Position numbers and translations under genes: made by a program. A stretch of DNA of 64,000 nt, taken from contig NZ_CP007213.1 of the NCBI RefSeq assembly GCF_001411805.1, positions 2,356,001 through 2,420,000 of the forward strand. Direction: 5' to 3'. The number at the start of each line of letters is the position of its first letter. Position 1 is the first letter of the stretch. The notes below the pieces were generated by a model. The model was not told where the DNA came from, did not search any database, and saw nothing but the letters and a program-made list of their open reading frames with translations. This stretch comes from Burkholderia plantarii. Lineage in GTDB: Bacteria; Pseudomonadota; Gammaproteobacteria; Burkholderiales; Burkholderiaceae. Below, piece after piece: positions 16,318 to 24,679 of the stretch.

Positions 16318-16410
16318 GCAGTCACCTTTTCGTTTTAAATACGTGTTCGAATATCGATGCATGGCCGCCATCGCCGATTTCATCGGGCGAATGACGCGCC
16401 GCAGCGGAAT

Positions 16411-17244
16411 TCATTGTTTTCTGAACACGTACAGATAGAGACTGCTCGATACCTTCAGCTCGCCGGTGCGGGCCCGGTGCGCCTCGATGACCTCGCGTGC
16501 GGCGTCACGCAGCGAATCGTTGCCCAGTTGCAGGGCCACGTTCCTGTAACGCATGGTATGCGTGTAGAAATCGAGCACGCGATCGACCGAATCGAATGTC
16601 ATGGTGCCGTCGAACCATGGCTTGCGCACGAGTTCGAGCGAAGCCGGTGCGTGGCGAAGGATGTTGGCGTCGCAGAAGCGGTTGGTGCCGGGCGCGGTCA
16701 ACGCCGGGTGATCATGCGCGAAGCCGAGCTTGAGCAGCGCGTGATCCTGGAAGCGGTTCAGCTCGCTCATCCAGTCGAAATCGGGCGTCAGCAGGGCAAC
16801 GTGGCCGCCGGGCCTGGTCAGCGCGGCCAGCCTGTCGAATGCACCGCCGATGTCCGGCACGTGGAACAGCACTAGATTGGCGAGCACCAGGTCGAAGCTT
16901 TCGTCGGCGAACGGCGCGTCCTCGATCGAGGTGCGCAGGAAGCGATGCCGGCCCGGCGTGGTGCCGACCTGCTCACGGGCCGCCTCGACCATCGGCTCCG
17001 CGATGTCGATCGCCGTCACGTTGACCGGACGCGAGGCGGCCAGCGCATGGCTGAAGCGGCCCAGCCCGCAGCCCGCGTCGAGCACTTCGGTAAAGGCGAG
17101 ATCTCGCAGCTGATCGGCATACCAGCGCGAGATCGACTGCTGCGCGAGTGACTCCCACGCTTCGGAACGCACCCGGAAATCCTCGGTGGTGGCGTAGCTG
17201 TGTTTGACCAGATGATCCTTGTTGAAGTAAACGCTCATGTCCAT
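16411..17244 (-). CDS. SAM-dependent class I methyltransferase
   Basis: A 277-residue methyltransferase. Motif I is 'VLDAGCGLGRFSHAL', followed by acidic 'VTAIDIAEPMVEAA' and 'FDLVLANLVLFHVPD', the UbiE/Methyltransf_11 arrangement. The ATG at 17244 has AGGAGA seven bases upstream; a second Met two codons later is equally in frame. It is the first gene of the leftward operon and so is driven directly by the divergent promoter. It may methylate a nitrogen, oxygen or carbon of the cluster product; the acceptor cannot be read from sequence. Confidence 0.82.
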   Translation of the reverse strand: MDMSVYFNKDHLVKHSYATTEDFRVRSEAWESLAQQSISRWYADQLRDLAFTEVLDAGCGLGRFSHALAASRPVNVTAIDIAEPMVEAAREQVGTTPGRHRFLRTSIEDAPFADESFDLVLANLVLFHVPDIGGAFDRLAALTRPGGHVALLTPDFDWMSELNRFQDHALLKLGFAHDHPALTAPGTNRFCDANILRHAPASLELVRKPWFDGTMTFDSVDRVLDFYTHTMRYRNVALQLGNDSLRDAAREVIEAHRARTGELKVSSSLYLYVFRKQ

Positions 17245-17626
17245 CGTCAGCTCTCCTGATTGACGGCACCGGCGGATCGCCGGGCCGATTGGTGATGCGC
17301 GAATGCGGGACCTCCGACTGAATGGCCAATCAATCAAGCTTTCCATTCGCTTGATTTTTATGAGGTCATAAAAAATAAAAATGCATACGGATTATTATTC
17401 CATGTCGATTTGTTATGCCATCGATCGACGGCTTTACGGGCGACGTGATGCATATGTAGGTTAATCAGGCATTTGATGTCAAGGCATTTTTACGCTTGAC
17501 AACCATGCACGTTGAACTAGAGTACACCGGGATTTAAATGAATATTCCAGGAGTCAGATTCCATTCTGTTACAGTCAGATCGATATTTAAAATCGAGATA
17601 TGAATTCTTAAAATGGGAGATTTCCA
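17245..17626. promoter_or_regulatory. AT-rich divergent promoter of the biosynthetic cluster, with shared dyad
   Basis: This 382-bp gap is much richer in A+T than its surroundings. TGTCAAG (17477-17483) and CTTGACA (17495-17501) form a perfect 7-bp dyad with an 11-base spacer. Each arm supplies a consensus TTGACA -35 box, one on each strand. Rightward: TTGACA 17496-17501, 16 bp, TAGAGT 17518-17523. Leftward: TTGACA 17482-17477, 18 bp, TACATA 17458-17453. The two promoters are back to back and one protein on the dyad could control both. GGGAG precedes the aminotransferase ATG. Confidence 0.6.
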
Positions 17627-18943
17627 ATGGACGACAAAAACAGATCGGCGCAACTGTTTGCTCGCGGCAAGCGCCATATTCCGGACGGCGTCAGTTCGCC
17701 GTTGCGATCGTTTCGGCTGGTGGGCGGCGACCCGGTGGTGGCACGCGAGGCGTGCGGGGCGCGGATCCACGACGTGGATGATCGCGAGTACCTCGATTTC
17801 CTGAACGGCTTCGGCGCGCTGATCCTCGGCCATGCGCACCCCGAGGTGGTGGAGGCAATCCGCGCGCAGGCAGGCCGCGGCACCTCGTATGGCCTCGCCA
17901 ACGAGGCCGAGTACCAGTTGGCCGAGCGCATCGTCGACAGCACCCCGTCGCTCGAGGCGATCCGCTTCGTCTGCAGCGGCACCGAAGCTGTCATGACCGC
18001 CACGCGCATCGCGCGCAGCCATACCGGGCGCAGCCTGATCCTGAAGTTTCGCGGCTCGTACCACGGCCACTCGGACGCGCTGCTCGCCAGCCCGCTGAAC
18101 CTCGAGGGCGGGGCGGCGGCGCTGAAGACGGTCAGCCGCGGCATCACGCGCCAGGCAAACCGCGAGGTCGTATTGTCCGAGTACAACGACGTCGAGGAAG
18201 CCTCGCGCGTGTTCGCCGACCACGGCGACGACATCGCCGCCGTGGTGGTCGAGCCGCACTCGACCAACATGGGTTTCGTGAAATCACGGCCCGAGTTCAT
18301 CCAGGCGCTGCGCGACCTCACGCACCAATATGGCGCGCTGCTGATCTTCGACGAGGTGGTGTCGGGCTTCCGCTTCAACTACGGCGGCATCAGCAGCCAG
18401 TTCGGCATCGATCCCGACCTGACGACGTTCGGCAAGATCATCGGCGGCGGCACGCCAGTGGGCGCGTACGGCGGCAAATCGCTGTACCTGTCGCACGTCG
18501 CGATCGGCGGCGGCGTGTTCCAGTCGGGCACCTTCGCCGGCAACCCGCTGACCACGGCGGCCGGCAACGCCACGCTCGAGATCCTGTCCCGGCCGGGCTT
18601 CTACGAACGGCTGGACGCGCTCGGCGCGGACCTGCAGCAGCGCCTCGAAGCCGGTTTCGCCGCGCATGGCATTCCGTATGTGGTCAGTCGTGCTGGTTCG
18701 GTGCTCGGCATCGCGTTCCGCGACGCCGCCGTGCCGATGCGCAACTATCGTGACGTGAAGACCCAGGACTACGACACCTTCACGCGCTTCCACCAGCGCC
18801 TGCGCCGCGAGGGCTTCCTGCTCGCGCCGTCGCTGGAGGAGCCGATCTTCCTGTCGGCCGCGCACACGCCCACCGATCTCGCGCGCTTCGCCGACGCGGC
18901 CGTGCATGCGTTACGCGAGCTTCATGCCGAGCTGAACAATTAG
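17627..18943 (+). CDS. Class III PLP enzyme, glutamate-1-semialdehyde aminomutase-like
   Basis: A 438-residue fold-type I PLP enzyme closest in pattern to HemL. It shows 'IPDGVSSPLRSFRLVGGDPVV' at the N-terminus, 'FVCSGTEAVMTATRIAR' (phosphate/PLP contact), 'GSYHGHSD', 'LLIFDEVVSGFR' with the PLP Asp, and the Schiff-base lysine Lys270 in 'TTFGKIIGGGTPVGAYGG'. HemL exchanges amino and oxo groups of an alpha-amino aldehyde. The neighbouring NRPS ends in a reductase domain that should release just such an aldehyde. I therefore infer either a 1,2-aminomutase step or amination of the aldehyde. First gene of the rightward operon; it is not expected to be the housekeeping hemL, given this context. 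Confidence 0.82.
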   Translation: MDDKNRSAQLFARGKRHIPDGVSSPLRSFRLVGGDPVVAREACGARIHDVDDREYLDFLNGFGALILGHAHPEVVEAIRAQAGRGTSYGLANEAEYQLAERIVDSTPSLEAIRFVCSGTEAVMTATRIARSHTGRSLILKFRGSYHGHSDALLASPLNLEGGAAALKTVSRGITRQANREVVLSEYNDVEEASRVFADHGDDIAAVVVEPHSTNMGFVKSRPEFIQALRDLTHQYGALLIFDEVVSGFRFNYGGISSQFGIDPDLTTFGKIIGGGTPVGAYGGKSLYLSHVAIGGGVFQSGTFAGNPLTTAAGNATLEILSRPGFYERLDALGADLQQRLEAGFAAHGIPYVVSRAGSVLGIAFRDAAVPMRNYRDVKTQDYDTFTRFHQRLRREGFLLAPSLEEPIFLSAAHTPTDLARFADAAVHALRELHAELNN

Positions 18944-18996
18944 GACTATTGATTCATTTTCGCCAGACCCCTACCCATCATCCTGAGAGATTCCAG

Positions 18997-19965
18997 ATGA
19001 ACACCGAAAGCCCATCCGAGGCCGCACGGATCGACGAGGCCGTGACCCGCTGGTACGGGAATGCCACCGTGCGCAACAGCCAGCGCATTCTGGTGCCGCG
19101 CAGCATCGTGGAGGAAAACATCTTTCCGAAGTCGCGCCAGCTGATCGCCGAGCACCAGATCGTCTCGTCGCTCGGCAGCGAGGCGATCGCCTACGTGCTG
19201 GCGCAGTCGACCTACAAGTACATGTACGAAATCGGCCTGCTCGAGACGCGTTTCGTGATCGACTGCGCGCTGAAGATCATCAACGGCGAGATCATTCCCG
19301 CCGCCAGCGAGGAAACACGCCGCGACGCGATCACCATCGTCATCGACGAGGGCTATCACGCCTACGTCGCGCTCGACTTCATCATCCAGCTCAAGGCGAG
19401 CACCGGCATCGAGCCGCTATCGGTGCCGCAGACCAACGGCAACCTCGACGCGGTCCACCGCGGCTACGCGACCCTGCCCGCCGCGCTGCACCCGTCCTAT
19501 CAATTGCTCGCCACCTGCCTGGCCGAGCACACCCTGACCAAGGACCTGCTCAGCATCGGCCGCGAGAAGGAGGCGACGCGCGCCTTCACGCAGGTGATGA
19601 CGGATCACGTTTCCGACGAGGGACGCCACGCGACCTACTTCGCCACCCAGCTGCGCGAGCACTGGAAGACGCTCGACGCCGCCACGCGCGAACGCATCGG
19701 CGTGTTCCTGCCGGCCTACCTCGACGACTATCTGGCCGCCGATCTCGACCGGCGCTTCGATCGCAACGTGCTCGAACAACTCTCGCTCGCGCCTCGCGAC
19801 ATCGACATCGTCCTGGGCGACACGCAGGTGCAGTTCGCGAAGAACGCCGGCGATTACATCGGCGTGACGCGCGCGAACCTCGTAAAGCTGCTCGAGCGCT
19901 GCGGCGTGCTCGACGACACCGTGGTAAGGCGCGCGTTCGACGCGCACGATCGGGCGCAGACCTGA
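18997..19965 (+). CDS. AurF-type diiron N-oxygenase
   Basis: A 322-residue protein of the p-aminobenzoate N-oxygenase AurF family. Candidate iron ligands are Glu83, Glu118, His121, Glu177, His204, Glu208 and His211, seen in 'LLETRF', 'DEGYHAYV', 'CLAEHTL' and 'DHVSDEGRH'. Their spacing almost equals that recalled for AurF (Glu101, Glu136, His139, Glu196, His223, Glu227, His230), so the site should be complete. Family members oxidise amines to hydroxylamine, nitroso or nitro groups; relatives work in the pvf, mgo and ham clusters. The ATG at 18997 follows GAGAGA; a TTG at 18949 is in frame but lacks support. It lies 53 bp after the PLP gene and 54 bp before the NRPS. Confidence 0.82.
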   Translation: MNTESPSEAARIDEAVTRWYGNATVRNSQRILVPRSIVEENIFPKSRQLIAEHQIVSSLGSEAIAYVLAQSTYKYMYEIGLLETRFVIDCALKIINGEIIPAASEETRRDAITIVIDEGYHAYVALDFIIQLKASTGIEPLSVPQTNGNLDAVHRGYATLPAALHPSYQLLATCLAEHTLTKDLLSIGREKEATRAFTQVMTDHVSDEGRHATYFATQLREHWKTLDAATRERIGVFLPAYLDDYLAADLDRRFDRNVLEQLSLAPRDIDIVLGDTQVQFAKNAGDYIGVTRANLVKLLERCGVLDDTVVRRAFDAHDRAQT

Positions 19966-20019
19966 GTACACGGCGCGGCTGTCGACCCCGGCGGGGCCCC
20001 GAATGACATCGGAGGATAC

Positions 20020-23000
20020 ATGTTGCTAGAGCAGATATACCGACACGCCGCACGGCGGCCCGAGCAGGCCGCCGTGCGAGACGAACGCAGCGTATTGAGC
20101 TACGCCGGACTGGCACGCGAGAGCCGCCGCATCGCCGCCGCGCTGGCAGCCGCCGCGCCGGCGCGCGGCGCGCTGATCGCGATCTATCACACGCGCTGCG
20201 CGGCGCTGGTGGCAGCAATCGTGGCCGTGTGGCGGGCCGGTGCGTCGTATACGATCGTGGAGGCCGATGGCGTGACCGAGGAGCACTATCGCCGGCTGCA
20301 GACCATCTCCCCCGATCTCGTGCTGACCACGCGCGAGCACGAGGCCGGGCTGGTCGCGCGCGGCCTGCCCGTCTGCGTCGTCGATTTCACCGCGGTTGCG
20401 CTGGCCACCGATGCGCCCGGCGCGGCTCCCTCGGACACGCCGGCGCCGCCCGCCGCCGCCGACCCGGCCTACGTCCTCTTCACCTCGGGCTCGACCGGCG
20501 TGCCGAAGGGCGTGGTGGTCACGCACGGCAACATCGCCCATTACGTCGACGCCATCGCGACGCGGCTTGGCATCGAGCCCGGCCTCGCCTATGCGCACGT
20601 CAGCACGATGTCGGCCGATCTCGGCAACACCGGCCTGTTCCTGTCGCTGTACACGGGCGGCACGCTGCATGTGATCGAGGATGCGCGGCGCAAGGACCCG
20701 GCCGCGCTACTGGACTATCTGGTGGCACAGCGCGTCGACGTGCTGAAGATCACCCCCTCGCACTGGGAAGCGATGTTCGCGCTGCTCGGTGCCGGCCGCA
20801 CGCACGATCTCGCGCTGCGCCACCTGATCCTCGGCGGCGAGGCCTTCCCGGTCAGGCTCGCCGCGGCGATCCTCGAGGCCGGCGTCACACGCTCGCTCGT
20901 CAACCACTACGGTCCGACCGAAACCACCATCGGTATCACCGCCTGCCTGGTGGACCACGCCGGGCTGGCCGCACTCGCGGCCGACGCGACGGTGCCCGTC
21001 GGCCGCCCGCTGGGTGCCACGCGGCTTCGGGTGCGCACCGATAGCGGCTACGCCGGGTGCGACGCGCAGGGCGAGTTGTTCGTCGGCGGCCCCGGCGTGT
21101 CGGCGGGCTATCGCAACAACCCGGAAGCGAACGCGAAGGCATTCGTCACCGATGTCGAAGGCGATGCACGTTTCTATCGGACCGGCGACATGGTCCGCAT
21201 CGACGCGGACGGCGTCGTCCATTTCCTCGGCCGCGTCGACCGACAGGTCAAGGTCAACGGCTACCGGATCGAACTCGAGCAGATCGAGCGAACCCTGAAA
21301 TCACTGGACGGCTGCGAAGGCGCGGCCGCCTTCCTGCTGACGATCCGCGAGCGCCCGGCGATCGTGGCCGCGGTGCTGACACGCGGCGGCCGTGGCGCGC
21401 CCGGGATCCGCTCCGAGCTGGCCACGCTGCTGCCCGCCTACATGCTGCCGCGCGAGCTGCTTGTACTGCCGGCGTTTCCGCTGAACCCGAACGGCAAAAC
21501 CGACCTGGCCGCGCTCCGTGCGATCGTCGAGACAGACCTGCGGACGGCACGCCCCGCCGCCGTCGCGAACCGGGCAACAGCGGCGGCCGGGCCCGTTGAC
21601 AACGCCGGCGACCACGACGGCGACGACCTGCGCTCGGTGGTGCGCGCCGCATGGCGCAAGTGCCTCGGCATCGACGCATTCAGCGACGACGCCGATTTTT
21701 TCGCACTCGGCGGCGATTCACTCGATGCCATCGAGGTGATCGCACAATTGCAGGCAGCCGGCCAACCGGTTTCGGCGCGCGCGTTCCTGAAGCAGCCGAC
21801 CGTCGCGGCGCTGCTCGACAGCATCCGCCGCAGCGCGTGTCCGGCGCCGGCGGTGCCGCCCCAGCCGGATCCGGACAGGACGGTGCCTTTCGCGCAGCTG
21901 TCGGCCGCCCAGCAGCAATTTCTCGAAACGAGGCTGAATCGCGTCGATCACCATAACCAGGCGTTGTTGTTCGATCTCGACGGCCCGGTGTCCGCGCCGT
22001 GGCTCGCACGCGCGCTCGACTGCGTGCGCCGCTGGCATCCGCTGCTGTCGACGCGGTTTCGCCGCAACGGCGAAACGTGGTTCGCGCAGGCGCAGCCGGA
22101 CGCGCCGCGCGACGCACTGCTGCCCGTCACCGAGATCGAACCGGCGCACGGTCCCGACGCGGCACGCGCCCTGATCCGCCGCACCAGCCAGGCCCTGCAG
22201 GCGTCGTTGAGCCTCGAGGCCGGGCGCCTGTTCGCTGCGCATCTTTTCATGCGCGCGAACGGTACCGGCCATCTGCTGCTGTGCGCGCATCACGTCGCCG
22301 TCGATGCCGTGTCGTGGCGCATCGTGGTCGACGACCTGCAGCGCGTCTACGGCGCGCTGGCCGCGCATCAGCCACTGCCGCCGACGCCGCGCAGCCGGCC
22401 GCTGTGGGACTGGACCGCGCATCTGGCAAGCACTCCCGCACTCGAGGGCGACCTCGCCTACTGGCGACGCCTGCCCTCGAATCGGGTCAGCGCCGCGCTG
22501 CAGCGGCGCCCCGAGCGCAATCTCGAGCGGCACGCGCGAGCCTGCTGGTGCGCATTCTCGCGCGACACCACGGCCCGGCTGCTGCGCGAGCTGCCGGCCC
22601 AGCTCGGCGCGCCATTCCACCACGTCCTGCTGGCCGCCTATATGAAGGCCTGCGACGCGACGCTGGGCGCCGATCCGCACGGCTGGCTCGTCGAGGTCGA
22701 GAGCCACGGACGCGTCAGCTTCGACGACGCCGTCGACGTCTCGCGCACTGTCGGCTGGCTGACGTCGGCCTGTCCGGTGGCGTTCGGCGCGCCGTCGGAC
22801 GACTTCGCCGCCGCGGTGGCCCACGTCAGCTCCGTGCTCGATGCCGTGCCAAACCTCGGCGTCGCCTACGGCGTCCATCGCGCGGCGCTGCGCGAGGCAT
22901 GGGGCGGGCTGCCGCTCGCACGACACTGCTACAACTTCCTCGGCCACTTCGATCACGACGCCGACGGCCCGCTGAAGCTGCGGCCCTCGACCGGTTCGCC

Positions 23001-24423
23001 GGGCTTCGCGCGGGGCTACGACAATGACCGCCTCCACGAATTCCGCATGACGGCCCGCATCATCGACGACCAGTTGATCTGCGACCTCGGCTACAGTGGC
23101 GAGCACCACGACGACGCGAAGATCGAGGCATTGATGACGCGCGTCGCGGTCCTGCTATGCGAGGCCGCGGCGCCGTTACCCCTGGCCGGGCGGGCCGCGC
23201 CCGGCTTCCGGCTCTACGTCGAGGCGGGCAGCAGCGCGGGCCTGCTCGCGTATCGCCCCGCCGCGCTCGGCCTCGATCGCGTCCCCGGCAGGCGACGTCG
23301 CACCGGCGACCGCTACGCCGAGATCCTGCTCACCGGCGCGACCGGTTTCGTGGGCGCCTATCTGCTGCGCGACCTGCTGCACGAGACCACGGCCCGCGTT
23401 CATTGCGTGGTGCGCGGCGAGACCGATGCACATGCCGCGCGCCGACTGGCCGAGGCGTTTGACGGTTATTTCCCCGCCGCGCCGCTGGCAAATTATGGCG
23501 AGCGCGTGAGCGTCCATGCCGGAGACGTGACGCAGGAGCGGCTCGGGCTCGCCCCGGCGGTCTACGCACGGCTCGACCGCAGCGTGGATGCGATCTACCA
23601 CCTCGCGGCCGACACGCGCCTGTTCGCTACCGAGGAGGCGCTCGACCGACAGAACGTGCTGGGCACGCGCCGCGTGATCGCGTTCGCGCAGGGGCTGCGG
23701 CCGAAGCATTTGCACCACATGTCGACCCTGGCGGTCTGCGGCGTGGTGGACGCCCCGCAGGCGATCGCCTTTGACGAGACGAGCCTCGAGATCGGCCAGA
23801 CTTTTCAGAACGCCTACGAGCGGTCCAAATTCCAGGCCGAGAAGCTGGTGGGCGAATTCGTCTCGCGCGGCGGGCGCGCCTTCATTTATCGAAGCGGCAA
23901 CGTGTCGGCCGATTCGGTCAGCGGTCGCTTTCAGCACAACGCCACGGACAACCGTTTCATTCAGCTGTTGCGCGCCGCGCTGCGGCTCGGCACCATCCCC
24001 GGCGATCTCGATGAAGCCGTCACGCTGAGCCCGGTCGATCTGGTGTCGCGCGGGATGGTGAAGCTGTCGCTCGACGAAGCCGCGAGCGGTACCGTATTTC
24101 ACGTGGACAGCCCGTGGGAGATTGCGCTCGGCGAGGTGTTCGAGGTGCTCGCCGAACTCGGCGTGTCCCTCGAGACGAGCCGCGGCGCAAGCTTCGCCGA
24201 ACTGTTCGGACGCGGCTTCGGCGCCGCCGATCGTGACATCGCGCTCGGCTATTTCTGGGCCACGCGGCCGCGACGCGGCGTCCGCTTCGACCATTCCCGG
24301 ACGCTGCGCCGGCTCGACGGGCTTGCCTGCGGTTTCGGGCGTCCGACCCGCGAATGGCTGCACGCGTTCATGGCGCATTTGCTGGAAACCGGTGCGCTGT
24401 CCCGGCAATCGGCGGTCGCCTGA
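20020..24423 (+). CDS. Monomodular NRPS with A-T-E-R domain order (reductive release)
   Basis: A 1467-residue synthetase. Adenylation domain about 1-510: 'FTSGSTGVPKGVV' near 156, 'YGPTETTIG', and A10 'NPNGKTDL' (Lys493). Thiolation domain about 530-600 with Ser567 in 'LGGDSLDAIEV'. A condensation-superfamily domain about 620-1070 carries 'HHVAVDAVSWRIV' (His757), 'VESHGR' (Glu894) and 'YNFLGHFD' (Tyr971), which are epimerisation-domain motifs. Thioester reductase about 1095-1467: NADPH loop 'TGATGFVG' near 1106 and Tyr1266-x3-Lys1270. My hand-aligned specificity code reads D-L-T-I-I-G-H-I-G-K, nearest the aspartate code, tentatively. No N-terminal C domain, so it is an initiating module. The start has GGAGGA four bases upstream. 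Expected product: an amino aldehyde or alcohol, possibly of D configuration. Confidence 0.9.
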   Translation: MLLEQIYRHAARRPEQAAVRDERSVLSYAGLARESRRIAAALAAAAPARGALIAIYHTRCAALVAAIVAVWRAGASYTIVEADGVTEEHYRRLQTISPDLVLTTREHEAGLVARGLPVCVVDFTAVALATDAPGAAPSDTPAPPAAADPAYVLFTSGSTGVPKGVVVTHGNIAHYVDAIATRLGIEPGLAYAHVSTMSADLGNTGLFLSLYTGGTLHVIEDARRKDPAALLDYLVAQRVDVLKITPSHWEAMFALLGAGRTHDLALRHLILGGEAFPVRLAAAILEAGVTRSLVNHYGPTETTIGITACLVDHAGLAALAADATVPVGRPLGATRLRVRTDSGYAGCDAQGELFVGGPGVSAGYRNNPEANAKAFVTDVEGDARFYRTGDMVRIDADGVVHFLGRVDRQVKVNGYRIELEQIERTLKSLDGCEGAAAFLLTIRERPAIVAAVLTRGGRGAPGIRSELATLLPAYMLPRELLVLPAFPLNPNGKTDLAALRAIVETDLRTARPAAVANRATAAAGPVDNAGDHDGDDLRSVVRAAWRKCLGIDAFSDDADFFALGGDSLDAIEVIAQLQAAGQPVSARAFLKQPTVAALLDSIRRSACPAPAVPPQPDPDRTVPFAQLSAAQQQFLETRLNRVDHHNQALLFDLDGPVSAPWLARALDCVRRWHPLLSTRFRRNGETWFAQAQPDAPRDALLPVTEIEPAHGPDAARALIRRTSQALQASLSLEAGRLFAAHLFMRANGTGHLLLCAHHVAVDAVSWRIVVDDLQRVYGALAAHQPLPPTPRSRPLWDWTAHLASTPALEGDLAYWRRLPSNRVSAALQRRPERNLERHARACWCAFSRDTTARLLRELPAQLGAPFHHVLLAAYMKACDATLGADPHGWLVEVESHGRVSFDDAVDVSRTVGWLTSACPVAFGAPSDDFAAAVAHVSSVLDAVPNLGVAYGVHRAALREAWGGLPLARHCYNFLGHFDHDADGPLKLRPSTGSPGFARGYDNDRLHEFRMTARIIDDQLICDLGYSGEHHDDAKIEALMTRVAVLLCEAAAPLPLAGRAAPGFRLYVEAGSSAGLLAYRPAALGLDRVPGRRRRTGDRYAEILLTGATGFVGAYLLRDLLHETTARVHCVVRGETDAHAARRLAEAFDGYFPAAPLANYGERVSVHAGDVTQERLGLAPAVYARLDRSVDAIYHLAADTRLFATEEALDRQNVLGTRRVIAFAQGLRPKHLHHMSTLAVCGVVDAPQAIAFDETSLEIGQTFQNAYERSKFQAEKLVGEFVSRGGRAFIYRSGNVSADSVSGRFQHNATDNRFIQLLRAALRLGTIPGDLDEAVTLSPVDLVSRGMVKLSLDEAASGTVFHVDSPWEIALGEVFEVLAELGVSLETSRGASFAELFGRGFGAADRDIALGYFWATRPRRGVRFDHSRTLRRLDGLACGFGRPTREWLHAFMAHLLETGALSRQSAVA

Positions 24424-24431
24424 CCAGTTGC

Positions 24432-24469
24432 TCCGGCGAGGCGACGCCATCGCGCGTCGCCTCGCCGGA
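24432..24469. terminator. 16-bp perfect hairpin after the NRPS gene
   Basis: TCCGGCGAGGCGACGC (24432-24447) and GCGTCGCCTCGCCGGA (24454-24469) pair perfectly around CATCGC, starting eight bases after the NRPS stop. A weak T-rich stretch (GGTATTTCC) follows. This probably ends the rightward operon and separates it from the LysR gene. Confidence 0.65.
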
Positions 24470-24552
24470 ACCGGTATTTCCGACGCTTTGCCGACGCGAT
24501 GCGTCGTCGCTTCCGCATGAAACGGAACTCGAGAATCGCGCGGAAACAATCT

Positions 24553-24670
24553 GCCCAATTGAATACAGACGAAAAATCAAACAATTGGATGCACGGCATA
24601 CGAACTTGACTGGCAAGTGTTGCCAATAAGAGAATGCCGTGGCTCCATCATGCGTGGCGTCCCGAGGAGG
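24553..24670 (+). promoter_or_regulatory. AT-rich promoter region of the cluster LysR gene with short dyads
   Basis: Composition drops sharply in A/T-rich sequence here. A CCAATTG...CAATTGG pair is separated by about 20 bases, and GGCAA-GTG-TTGCC lies at 24613-24625, just after a TTGACT -35-like hexamer at 24607. The LysR ribosome-binding site GAGGAGG is at 24664-24670. The dyads are candidate autoregulatory sites; the assignment is tentative. Confidence 0.4.
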
Positions 24671-24679
24671 GCATTTTCG

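Noticed and set aside
17627..18943. Housekeeping hemL
   Set aside because: Its location as first gene of an NRPS operon, next to an AurF-type oxygenase, makes a specialised role more likely; a genome-wide check for another hemL would settle it.
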